Source: Bathynomus jamesi (taxonomy: Eukaryota; Arthropoda; Malacostraca; Isopoda; Cirolanidae). Taken from it: 64,000 nt of DNA. The translations under genes were made by a program, and so were the position numbers. Shown piece by piece: positions 45,691 through 56,520 of this stretch. Numbering within the stretch: position 1 is the stretch's first letter; each line of letters opens with the position of its first letter. The stretch spans positions 200,001 through 264,000 of the forward strand of contig JAJOZX010005615.1 of assembly GCA_023014485.1 (NCBI GenBank), written 5' to 3'. The notes beneath the pieces are model-generated. The model did not search any database, had not been told where the DNA came from, and saw only the letters and a program-made list of their open reading frames with translations.

Positions 45691-46548
45691 TTATAACTGA
45701 ATGCGACGAAAGTGTAGCTTCACTGTTAAGCTCCCATCACCGAATGGGAAATTTTTTCCCTCAATCGTTCTTATATATATCGAGATATTGGTTAATAGAT
45801 TAGTCGCAACATTCACATAATGGGGCTTGTCATATGTAATGCTCAAACTTTTCCCTCTATGGTTGGGGATGTGTGCAATGCGCAGCAGGCGCCTGGGTGT
45901 CCCCAACAAATTGATGCCTACGATATTGCTGTAAATATAGCACATGTCTGGGGATGGGCAGCTTTCCCAATTTCTCCATCTTCAACTGATACATTAAGCT
46001 GGACAAGTCATTTGTGCCTCGTGAAAGGTATCTCTTTGGAGAGCTGCACTATATCGCCCTCGGCCACAATTGTGAACAGCTCTTTATCTTTAATATTTCT
46101 ACTAAGCGTTGATTTTAACTTCAATGTGCGTGCAGGCGTGTCTATGTTTACGACTTCAAAAAGTAAATCGTTTGTCAGGTACGACTTTTCAAGACTCTTG
46201 TTTAACCCCGTCACAATGTCCATGGCTGTGTCATAATGACCGATTCCTAGCGTTACATTTGTACTATAGTACTGTACCTCACCGAACAGGACTGATCGCA
46301 TAGTGTTGTCTAAGGTTATGCCTATTTTTCACACTCATCGATCTTCTAAGGATCAGAAATATGATCTGATCATTTTCAAGAGTTAAAAATTTGGTGGCTA
46401 ACTGGAGTTCACATAAACCACCTCATACGAATCACGCTCCAATTCAATGGGTCCGTGGAGTTCTGTCACAAAGTTGGCCAGGGTGTTGTTAGGATGTACA
46501 GACAGGAGAAGAGGACGGGAGTGTGACATAGAAGTGGTTAGGCGCCAT
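45691..46548 (-). pseudogene. Polinton penton (minor capsid) protein, broken
   Basis: Penton proteins close the five-fold vertices of the capsid. The start is at 46548 (MAPNHFYVTLPSSS). After a frameshift the sequence continues HPNNTLANFVTELHGPIELE, the typical N-terminal block. QYYSTNVTLGIGHYDTAMDI (near 46250) and, after a further frameshift, GTPRRLLRIAHIP and GDGSLTVKLHFRRIQL (ends 45691) follow. The C-terminal GxxxVKLHF block is characteristic. At least three frameshifts. Confidence 0.75.
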
Positions 46549-46706
46549 GTTGCATACTATTTAAGCTTCATTATTGCAGCAGCTTTTATATAGGTGTTGA
46601 AGCTTTCTGGGTAACCCAGCCATTTCACCAGGTACATTTTTCTCTTTCCTGAACCTTTGCTGCCTAAATTTTTTCAATTTTAAACACATTTTTCCTAAAT
46701 TAAATG
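46549..46706. other. Spacer between penton and integrase
   Basis: No gene seen. It should hold the promoter for the penton gene. Confidence 0.4.
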
Positions 46707-47590
46707 TCACTTTCTGCAACTCCTCGCGGTAAAAGCCTCCTGCGATTTCTTCCCATTCAAATCTTCAACGTAATACATCATTATCTCGCCTTTAGGTCTC
46801 ATAGCACTAACTTTAAAAATCTCACGTGTCCATCCTTGCTCAAATCCCTTCGCGAATTTATTTCCCGAACGTGATAGCCTTACATAATCATTGATTTTGA
46901 AATGTGTAGAGTGTGGTGGCGGTGCTCCATCTCTTCTCACCTCTGGCGCGTACCTCTTTCTAAAACTTCGTTGGTGTTGTGCCAATCGACGGTGGTGTGA
47001 ACGGTTGTATGACGACGCCAATGACCCCAGAATGTTTATATATCTGTATGTGTTTTTATGTGTAAAATAGCGATGCATGCGTTCCTTTATGGTACGTTGA
47101 ACTCTTTCAGCTAAAGAGGCCTTATGTATAGAACTGCTAGTGTAGTAACTGATATTAAACTCTGTCAGCATGTTCTGAAAAGCGCGGCCTATAAATTCTT
47201 TCCCCATATCCGTACAAAAATAGCCAGGAACCCTATCTTCTTTTAACATCAACGTTTTGGTAGCTTTAGCAACTGTTTCAGGCGATTTATTTTTCAGGGA
47301 ATTAGCCACAGATATCTAGAGAATACATCTATTATGAATAGGATGTAGCGGTATCCGTCATTATACACTGAATATCTTTGCATGTCTGTTAAATCCGCTT
47401 GCCAAATAGAGTCAATCGAAGCCGCTGTTGTCTTGGCCGTTTTAAACCTTTTTCTCACCGGCTTATGAAGTGTATAAGCATCCTGCTCCCGCAAAACCTC
47501 TCAACATTTTTTTCCCTACTCCGTAAACACCTCTGTACAGTCTATTAACGCCACCATAGGAGGCGGGGTTAGAAATCATAATAGCGTTTA
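46707..47590 (-). pseudogene. INT: Polinton integrase (retroviral-type, rve fold), broken
   Basis: Integrase joins Polinton DNA to the host genome. YGGVNRLYRGV (near 47560) marks the N-terminal part. After a frameshift, REQDAYTLHKPVRKRF is followed by WQADLTDM (first catalytic Asp), FIIDVFSRYLW, VPGYFCTDMGKEF (second Asp) and KASLAERVQRTIKERMHRYF (catalytic Glu). The C-terminal part, KINDYVRLSRSGNKFAKGF, resembles the SH3/chromo-type tail. A frameshift lies near 47300 between the first and second Asp. All three catalytic residues are readable. Confidence 0.85.
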
Positions 47591-47639
47591 CTTATATGTT
47601 AGCCATTTGCGTATTTTAGAGACACGTGGATAAGGTTGG

Positions 47640-48310
47640 CCGTTTGTTCTCTTCTTTCTCCTCTTCAGAGACGCTACTGCGGGGGCGATGGCGTACTCAG
47701 TTGTGACACATGCGAGACTTGATCCAAGTCTTTTAACCTATTCAGATTACCTATCAATGTTTTGGGGACATTTATTTGTTGTAGTCTTGCTTTAATATGC
47801 TTCCATCCTGTTGGTGAGGGCCTGTCCCACTTTCTCACCAGATCATGAACAATGTCAACGATATTCCTTCAACAATGACCTCGCCTGTATCGGCCCACTG
47901 TATGATGGGGTCCTCACTCAATAGATTATAAAGACTTAAGCCTTTATTCCTCAATTATGTGGGAGACTACTTTTTAATACATGTTCGAGTGTTGCGTTCC
48001 GTTATTCTTTGGTTGGTCATCTCTAACGTCGGGCCCAGGTCTATGTCGCCATGCTCAGCGTTGCTCCGCTGTGCCTAATAACCACGGGGAGCTCTGTAGG
48101 ATTCTTATAATCTTCGTACTCATGAAGAAATTTCTGCAAAGCCTCTTGGTACAAGATCCTTTTCTCATCAGGTGACTTTTCACTGTTTAATAGGGCTAGC
48201 AACTCGCTTTCCATTCTTTTAAGCCTGCTTTTACGGGTTCTAACCGTGTCTGGAATCTTTGAACTTTGCAATGAAGCATACACCTGTGCGGAGTCACTAC
48301 CACTTTCTTC
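47640..48310 (-). pseudogene. Conserved Polinton ORF of unknown function
   Basis: The N-terminal part (48041-48283) reads RKSRLKRMESELLALLNSEK, then KRILYQEALQKFLHEYEDY, predicted helical. Downstream, in other frames, come WADTGEVIVEGI (near 47890) and GWKHIKARLQQINVPKTLIG (near 47780). This order occurs in a conserved but uncharacterised Polinton protein usually found near the ATPase. Several frameshifts. No function is proposed. Confidence 0.55.
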
Positions 48311-48600
48311 ATTATGTTAATCTAGTCAGTAAAAGTCCCAAAACTAAAAAAAAGATGGGGACGAATGATCCCCCTCTTTGTACAATAATTCGCTTTTTCC
48401 TACCCAAAGTGTGACTTTTACAATCGTTGATATATTTTTATTAATTCACGATATTTCTTCAGCCTATTTGTCATTCTGGAATATACACCGTTTCAGGATC
48501 GTTTGGGAATATATTCGTTCTTCGAAGCACCCTAAACGTGTTTCGCCGGTGAAGGTCACAAAGCAAATATCTGTAACGCTGACTTGTTGCTTCTTTATAA
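48311..48600. other. Spacer, no gene seen
   Basis: AT-rich, between the conserved Polinton ORF and the ATPase. Confidence 0.35.
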
Positions 48601-48602
48601 AC

Positions 48603-49103
48603 CTACAAAAACTCCTTACGCTGATTCGGGAACATTTGATTGGCTAATACCCCAATTTGTGACACATCTCTACGTTGTGCGAATAAGACTAGATATTGTG
48701 TATTTAACGACACATCGCGCATGTATCTATTTTTGAAAAATAGATTCTGATTGATGAAGAATATGCTTATGTTAAGATGACGGGAGAACACTGTAAATGT
48801 CTCGGCAAACGTTTTATCCATTTCCAACATGAGTCGTCAATTACAATGACTGTATGCTCATTACCCTTTAACGAATTCACGCCATATACACCTTTGTGGA
48901 ACAAAATTTCATCTTGGTACTCGTTGAACACTGACTGATACGTCGAACAGCACCATATTACTTTATGCACAAATTTTGAGAACATCTCCCTCTTATCTTT
49001 AATGATTTTAAGCATAAATACAGTATTACCACATCCTGTAGGGTCAGATATAATACATGCATGTGGAGGGGCTTGTGAACCTGAATTTTTCTACAGATTC
49101 CAT
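48603..49103 (-). pseudogene. ATP: Polinton packaging ATPase (FtsK/HerA type), broken
   Basis: This ATPase is thought to pump Polinton DNA into capsids. The start is at 49103 (MESVEKFRFTSPSTC). After a one-base shift IISDPTGCGNTVFM follows, in which the Walker A lysine (GKT/GKS) is replaced by Asn. EHTVIVIDD is the Walker B block (near 48850), then after another shift MDKTFAETFTVFSRHLNISI, FINQNLFFKNRYMRDVSLNT and FAQRRDVSQIGVLANQMFPN, the sensor and C-terminal blocks. The altered Walker A makes it non-functional even without the frameshifts. The 100 bases between it and the polymerase start are a divergent promoter region. Confidence 0.75.
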
Positions 49104-51041
49104 CTCTAACACGTCACACCCCTAAGTGGGTCATTTACAAAATATTACAAATTTTGAGTGCTGCTCCTTATATTCTTGTTTTTCTTCTTCCACAGAACCG
49201 TGAATGACGACGATGTACAGCCCCCCCCATTAGGGTGTGTCGAATTTTTCAACTTTCAAATTCCAAATATGAGGGATGCTAAAAAGTTGCAGCATGACTT
49301 AGGAATTCTAAAGATATTTTTGTTAATTTAATATAATTTAGTTTTGCTTGGTAAGAAGCTACATAAAAATAGACTTTTTTGACTTTTTTGTGGAATTATA
49401 TAATAATTATTATATTAATAATTATATATGCTGTATATATAATGCACTGCTGTTTTTGGTTATTTCACAGGTTGAAACATATTCATCAGTGTGCTGAAGA
49501 TTACTTGTCCGTCAGTGCTACCATCCTAACCAGTGGGAATTGACCTACAATGGCTTCTAAAAGGAGGACAAGACTGGGGACATTCACACATATGAGCAAC
49601 CTAATTGGAACTGGTAGAGAGTTGTTGCCCTCTGAACTCCCAACTCTGCGAGGCGTTCTGAAATATGGGCTACTGCTAAGAGAACAAAGTGGTGAGGATG
49701 TGAGAAACTACCCAGCAGCCAGTCTTGCAAAGGACATTTACCCTAAAGTGCTTGAAAAGTGGGAACGAGCAAACAGTTCTTTTGTAGCCCCCGTTGTAAA
49801 TTCACGAGTCACAATCTTAAACAAGATCCAAGAGAGCTGGGAGCAGGCCAAAAACATATCTCTTGGGAGAGGAAAGCTACATGTCAAAGAGGCTTTCATT
49901 GCAAAACTTGACAAGCTTTTTGACATCCTCAGTTGCAAGTGTAAAATTGTTCTCTGCTCTGAATTTGGCTGCCTTGCAGATGCTGGTTGCAAAAACGAAA
50001 CTCACATTAACTGTACATGCCCTAGGGAGATGAAGATCCCTGTGAAGGAACTTGCTTCCATTAAAGGTCAGAGAGACAAGTCTGGTTCTATTGGACCACA
50101 TCAGATTGGCTTGCCAGATCAATCTGAGCACAACAGACAAGTCAAAAAGCAGAAGCGGCAAGAAGACGAAAGAAGAAGGCTTGCTGAATATAAGCAGACA
50201 AGTAAGCAGGATGTTTCAATGCCATCAAATGAAATAATTTTCTCTGATGATGAAAATGAAGAACAAATAGCTGATGCTCAAGATGGAAAGGATGGGAGTT
50301 ATGAAGTGACATCAGAAATACCAAGCACGTCTTCAACTTCCAATAAAAAGCCAGAGTACAACACATTAGAAATACCTAATGTTGCTATGCATAGCATCAG
50401 ATATGGTGTTGGCCTGCGTGCCACAGCTGCCATCACCACTGCTGCCTTTATGGATGCTGGCTTGATCACTGAAGAAGACAAGAGACTTGTAGTTGATCAC
50501 AATAAAGTCAAGAGGGCCCAAGAAAAAGTTATGAGATCCCTGGATCAGGAATTTGATGATCTTTGTAAGAAGGGTGAAATTGACTGCATCTTCTTTGACG
50601 GCCGTCAAGATACAACTAAAGTTATGCTGAAAGCAGACAATTCAGATCGTCAGTTCCCCAGCATCATCAAAGAAGAGCATTATTCTGTGTGCAGTGAGCC
50701 AGGTGGAAGATATCTCTACCACTTCACTCCTGAGAAAGGCTCAACGAGAAAAAAACCTGCTGAAGTTATTGCTGATAATCTTGTAGATTTCATGAAGAAG
50801 AAGGGCATTGATAAAAGCCTGCAGGCCATTGGAGGTGATTCTACAAATGTTAACACTGGCTGGGAGGCAGGGCCGGATTAAGACCTTTAGAGGCCCTAAG
50901 CACTTAAAAGATTTTGGTGCCCCATATATATGTAATTCAAAATATAAACAAAAATAAACCATAAAATAAAATTTTATTTTTTGAAATGAAACAAAACTTA
51001 CAGTAAGATGGAAAATAATGTTTATTTTTGTATACTTCCAT

Positions 51042-53728
51042 TCATTTATATTTGAAAAGTTTTCTCCTACTTTTTTTAATTGCAAAGTCTTTGATCAGAT
51101 CCTCAAAACTAATCTTACGTAACACATCTGCTTCTATACTTAGTAGAGATAAGGCATCCAGCCTGGCTTGTTGCATAGTTGTTCTGTTGGTATTTTTAAT
51201 ATACTTCAACTGAGAAAATGAACGCTCAGCTGAGCAATTTGTGACCATTAATGTTAAAAATATACGAAAGGCAATTTCTACATTTGGGAAGGCACACTCA
51301 ATATTGTCTTCTACAATTATTTTATAAAGTTCAGCATGACTGAATCTTGTTTTTAATTTTTTTTTTGCACTGAACTTATGGCACACATATGAGTGAAACT
51401 GCTGAAGCTCAGCAGAGAAATTAGTGTTCAAGTCCTCTGGGTAAGCATCAATCATCTTTTTACAACCCTGAGAATACCTTTCAATTTCAGTAGATGATGA
51501 AGTGGTGACATTATGTGGCACATCACTTAGAAAAGAAAATCTCTCTGCTATTTCTTTTTATATCTCTCCTCTTCTTCTCATCTCAGTTTCAAGTTTGTCA
51601 ACAATTGTGTAAAAGGTGGTGATAAGAAATTTATCTCTGGCATTCAGATATACTTCTGGTGCATCTCCGTCATTGGGTACCTTCTTTCTGATACGTTTGC
51701 GAGTTTGAGCTGCCTTGTAATCAACATCTGGTAGCATTTCCTTTGTAGCTGCTTCATATCTTTCAAATTCATCTCGTGAAGTGCACAGTTGGTCAGCTAA
51801 TGATCCATACAGATCTGCACATGTTTTTAAGTTCACATCCTTATTCTGTAGAACTTTGCTTACTCTATGAAAATTTTGCAAAATCTCATCCCAAAAATTC
51901 AACATGAAAACGAATTCTAGCTCTTGCATCTTACTTGCAATATTATTTGCTTCTCTTCTAGTGTCTCCCTTTTGTGACTGGTCTTCAGCTATACATTCTA
52001 ACGCTTCTAAAATTTTAAGGAAAGATTTCAAAATTGCTGCTGTTGCCATAGCATGTGCCTCCCATCTGGTATCAGAGAGGGATTTTAAGACACTTTCATT
52101 TCCAATACAACCTTTAAGAATTTCCCACCTGCTGGTTGAGGCTAAAAAAAAGGTATAGAGCAACTGCACGTAGAGAAGAAATTAACCGCCTCTTGACAGC
52201 AGTCAACAGCACTTCGGCCTACCAGATTTAGTGAGTGGGCTGCACAGGGCACATATATAGCAAACTTGTTTGTTTCTAAAATTTTTTGCTGCATCCCCTT
52301 ATAACGCCCAGACATGTTGGCAGCGTTGTCGTAAGATTGACCCCTACATTTTGAAAAGTTTAGCTTACAAACTTCACGTAAGTACTGCAACACCTGATTT
52401 GCCATTTCCTCACCAGTATGGCTTTTCATTTTCAGAAAGGTTAAAAAGCGTTCAATAGGCTGTCCATCTTTTAAGTACCTAAGTACAACACTTAATTGAT
52501 CGATATGTGATAGATCTGGTGTGGAATCAACTGACAAACTAAAATAACCAGAAGATTTTACTTCGTCAACAATGAGTGCGTGGACCTTTTGAGCCATTAG
52601 TTGAATGAGTTCCTCACAGGTAGTTTTGGACAGGTAAGAAGGATTTCCTTTGCCAGAATTTCCATATTTCAAAATGTGACCTGCTAAAAATGGATCAAAC
52701 CGGCTTATGAGCTCAAGCAGCCCTAAAAAATTCCCATTCTGCAATGATCCAAATCTTTCTTCTGTTCCTCGAAAAGACAAGCCACGTTCAGCTAACGTAC
52801 AAATAACAGCTATGACACGCCTCAAGACATGTTCCCAGTCATCACACTCTTCCTGAATTTGTTTTTCCAACTGTTGTCCCAACCCCGCACCTTGTCTGCG
52901 AGTTAAGTATGTTAGCATAGAGTCTCGGTGAGTAGTGCTTTTTTCATGATGATCAATTACAATAGTATTTCGCCAGTCACTGAACCCTTCTCTTATAACA
53001 AAATGTGAGACATTTTTAGGAGCAAACAGTTTACAAACATAACAGTAAACTGATTCTGTTGATGGTGAATACAATAACCACTCTCTCTTGTATTTCTCAC
53101 CATTGGCTTTTGTCCCAACGAAAAGTTTTTGGGAAGAGTATCTTGCTGGTTTGTCACTACTGAAATGCCGGTAAGACTTGTCAAATGGCCCATTGTGGTG
53201 TTGACAGTCACTGGGTCCACAAGCAATCCAATAAGCCACATCATCAGCAGAGAAATCAAGCCACAACCCTGGATCTTTTGCTATATTTACTTCATCTTCT
53301 GCAGACTGATTCATTTCACCACCATCACCATGGTCCACTAAACTTTCATTTTCAGCAATTATTTCAACCCCAGAATGTCTTGTAAAGCAACTTGAATCAA
53401 CATTTGCAGTAGAGGTATCAAGAGAATTTACAGGCAAAGTGAGATCAGTAGTGAGACATGTGGTAGATGAACCTGCTTGTGACACCTCGGTGATTCCAAC
53501 GTCATCATATTTTGATTTTGAAGTGATCAAAGTGGTATTTGTGTCCACTTCTGATGACGGAGATTGGTTTTGATTCAGAATCGGTATATCATGTTGACGT
53601 TGTGGTCGTGGAACTTGTGTGAAGAAATCAGTCAGCTTTGCAGTCTTGGACTCTAAATCCAAAGTCTTCTCTTGTTTCTCTTTTGATAGTTTTCGCTTTT
53701 GTGCACCACTTAACTGAACACGTTTCAT
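51042..53728 (-). pseudogene. hAT transposase, TTF-type finger/DUF4371 group (ZMYM1-like), lightly damaged
   Basis: The probable start is MKRVQLSGAQKRKLSKE at 53728, soon after a TGTATTTTACAG acceptor at about 53745. After an acidic, Ser/Thr-rich region comes a TTF-type zinc finger (SVYCYVCKLFAPKNVSHFV, then HHEKSTTHRDS). The catalytic region has SLSVDSTPDLSHIDQLSVV (first Asp), CRGQSYDNAANMSG (second Asp) and CAAHSLNLVG (CxxH). The C-terminal hAT dimerisation block holds TNCSAERSFSQLKYIKN, with the catalytic Glu. Two defects only: a frameshift at a run of eight A residues near 52150, and a stop at 51558-51560. The element is therefore young and is a plausible source for the related MITEs. 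Confidence 0.85.
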
Positions 53729-53794
53729 CTTGGTTCTTGGGGTCTGTAAAATACAGAAATAAAAAGAATATTTTATTTGTATATTATGTGGCAA

Positions 53795-54867
53795 TCAACA
53801 CAGTTACACATATCACAATCTTGGCTTTGTTCTTTTATTCTCAGAAAGACAAAATGGGAACCGTACACAACCAAAGTGGCAATTTAAATATAAGTGGCAA
53901 TTAAATATAACTCAACCGAAATATCAACTCGAAATGTTGAATACAAATCAAATTGAAAGAAGGAACCAAAAGAAGGAACCGAAAGAAGGAACCGAAACCT
54001 ATAAAATAAAAATACTTAACATTAGAATTAATAATACGCAATCTATAAAAATATCAATATTAACATTTCACTATTAACGAGCTACATTTTATATTTACAT
54101 TTATTTATTTATTTAAAACACAATATTTAATTATAGGAAATATGAACATTTGCTTAGGGCCTAAATTGTCCTAACTACGTTTGATGTTATATACATTACA
54201 AATTATTCACTCTGGTTATTACAATCTAAATTCTTTTATACTGTTATGACAATAGATAAATAAATTATAAAATAAAGATACGTGTATGATAAAATATTGT
54301 TATATATACAAATAAAGTACACTTCATAGACTTACCCTTGAGAAGAAGAGAGAGCAACAGATAAACTTCTTCAACGCTAATTAACTTAGGTCAGTATATC
54401 TTATTATTATAATGGCTGTGATAAACATCACTTGATACAACAGCAATATAGAGAGTTTATAGTTTCTTTTATTTTAATATTAATTTATATTACAATTCTA
54501 TAAACCTAAATCTTTCTGTAAAACAATACCAAATGATTATGTAAAATATATATTTAATATTATATGCACAAATCACACGTTCAGAATAACTTCCTACAGC
54601 ACACGAAAATATTGAATCTATATGTATTTTTAATATGGCGCTCAAAGATTTGATATAAACAAAATAATAACGCAAAGCGTAAAGTGTGTGATTACAACGA
54701 AATATATTTATTCTCTCAAAAGGGTTGTTGTTCACTACAAATTCAAACAATGAAAAAAAATAAATACTATATATGAATATATATAATTCAGTTTTCAACA
54801 GCTTATAGGCTATAAGCCGCGATTATAATAGTATAATAAATCCATGGTAAATCCGACAATGGAAAAT
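53795..54867. other. 5' non-coding part of the hAT element
   Basis: Long AT-rich sequence upstream of the hAT transposase with no credible gene. A GAAAGAAGGAACC unit is tandemly repeated near 53955-53995. Confidence 0.5.
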
Positions 54868-55173
54868 TTCTGTGGTGCCCCCCTTCCCTTGATGCCCTAA
54901 GCACGGGCTTATTTTGCTTAATGGTTAATCCGGCCCTGCTGGGAGGGTGGTTCCATGCATTGGGTAGAGGTCAAGCTTTGCCGTAAGCTGATCTGGTTGG
55001 TTTGTGCCCTCCACACTAACGAGTTACCCCTGCGACACTTGATCACAGCACTGGATGGGAAGACCTTGTCTAACAACAAGTGGACAGGTAACATTGGCAA
55101 GATGCTAGACACTGCAACCGAACTTGAAATTGATCCTTCATTCACCAAACTCTCAATTGGAGAGCCTCTTACT

Positions 55174-55376
55174 TAGGTTGACCATACGTACCGTTTTGAA
55201 CGGGACAGTACCGTTGTTTTTATATTTCCTGGCCATCCCGTCGTTTTAATAAAAATGTCAATTTTGTCCCGTTTTTAATAAAAACTTTTTCATGAATACA
55301 GAATATTACATAACCCCCGTCCCTTTTTTGCCATCCCAATGTCCCGTTTTTGTCTCAAGGAAATATGGTCAGCCTA
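55174..55376. mobile_element. hAT-type MITE inside A3
   Basis: The 203-bp element begins TAGGTTGACCATACGTACCG and ends in the inverted TATGGTCAGCCTA. Exact flanks CTCTTACT lie at 55166-55173 and 55377-55384. Internal short repeats of CGTTTT and GTCCCGTTTTT type. Without it the A3 frame continues directly. Confidence 0.9.
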
Positions 55377-56224
55377 CTCTTACTTCACTGAGTGACAATG
55401 TCGTAAAGGATTTCTCTACTGATCAAGCGTACGGGTATAGGACCACACAGGCCATAAGGACAGGAGAACTTCCCACAGATCTGGCCCTTCTTGAAATTGG
55501 TCCAGTGAGCCATTCAAGGTGGTTGACAACAGCAAACAGGCTTTGTCGCATATGGGTCTCAAAACATGGCCTTAAAGGCAAAACCCTCAACAACTTAAGA
55601 CTGATAGTGGAATACATTGTTGGTGTGTACTACCCCTGTTGGTTCAACATCAAAGTAAAACACTCTTGGGTGGAAGGCCCACGCCACATCTTGTTTCAGC
55701 TGCGGCTAGTTAGGCTGCAAAAGAAGGCTGTAGTGGATGCTGTTTTGCCAACCATCAAGCGCTCAGCATGGTATGCATTCAGCGAAATGATAATCCAGAC
55801 ACTCTTGTGCTCAGATGACAGTGAGGAGAGGAGAGCTGGTGTCCAAAAGATTGTTGACATGAGGGGTGGAGATGATGACACACTTGGAGATCTTTCTGTA
55901 AGTCCCAGGAAGACACCTTCCATCAACCCCAGTGCTTCTTCCGTGTTGGAGCTGACAGACTGGTCTGACGGGGTATTTGAACCTCTTTTGACATGTAAAC
56001 TGACTACAGCGGAAGTAAAGAAGTTCTTTGACAAGCCTATGCAAGTTCCACAGTGGCCCTGTCATGCTCAGTCAATAGAGAGGTGTGTGAAACAAGTCAC
56101 AGAGGCAGCAGGCAGGGTGTATACACATGAGAAACGTGAGGGCTATATCAGAGGCCAAGAAGCAAGTCGGCGGCTGATGTCCAAGAACGAATCAAAGCAA
56201 GACTTGATGAAACTTGTTGTTTAA

Positions 56225-56520
56225 ATATTTTTTTTTACTGATGTCATTACTTTCTAATGTTGTTTTATGATTACAAGGATATGTTTTATGATTACTAGAA
56301 TATGTTTTATGCAGAGAAACTAAAATTTTTATAGCATTACCTGACATTTTGAGAAGCTAAAATTAATAAATGTTGTTTTCCGAGAGCAATTTATGTGCTT
56401 TTTAATCAAACGTACATTTACCAAGCTAAGTGTTGAGCAATCACAAAAATAATAGCAGATTTGAATTCTTCACATCCAAAAACATATTTTTAAAACCCCT
56501 CAGTGAAGGAATTGGCAAAA
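56225..56520. other. 3' non-coding part of A3
   Basis: AT-rich sequence between the A3 stop codon and its right terminus. TATGTTTTATGATTAC is repeated near 56263-56300. Confidence 0.5.

Larger units (their letters stand above)
50868..54938 (-). mobile_element. hAT transposon with 8-bp duplication, inside A3
   Basis: The 4,071-bp element begins CAGGGCCGGATTAAG and ends in TTAATCCGGCCCTG. Exact flanks CTGGGAGG lie at 50860-50867 and 54939-54946. The subterminal GCCCTAAGCAC is repeated at both ends. The two MITEs at 35909 and 39649 share its ends and subterminal sequence. Its transposase is on the minus strand. Confidence 0.95.
49550..56224 (+). pseudogene. Transposase-like gene of A3, otherwise open, split by two insertions
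   Basis: Three segments, 49550-50867, 54947-55173 and 55385-56224, join in frame into 795 codons including the stop once the hAT, the MITE and their duplications are left out. The N-terminal module (1-125) ends in LDKLFDI. A Cys-rich, possibly zinc-binding block follows (CKCKIVLCSEFGC, CKNETHINCTCP, about 128-160). The core has FFDGRQD (D350), GGDSTNVNTGW (D430), CALHTNELPLRHL (CxxH), SHSRWLTTA and SIERCVK (late Glu). The candidate catalytic triad is D350, D430 and that Glu. A pyrimidine-rich TTATTTCACAG acceptor lies about 80 bases before the ATG. No stop or frameshift is seen apart from the two insertions, so the gene was open when they landed. I cannot name the superfamily. Confidence 0.8.

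Noticed and set aside
45820..46236. 138-codon plus-strand frame
   Set aside because: It is the antisense shadow of the Polinton penton gene, whose blocks read clearly on the minus strand.
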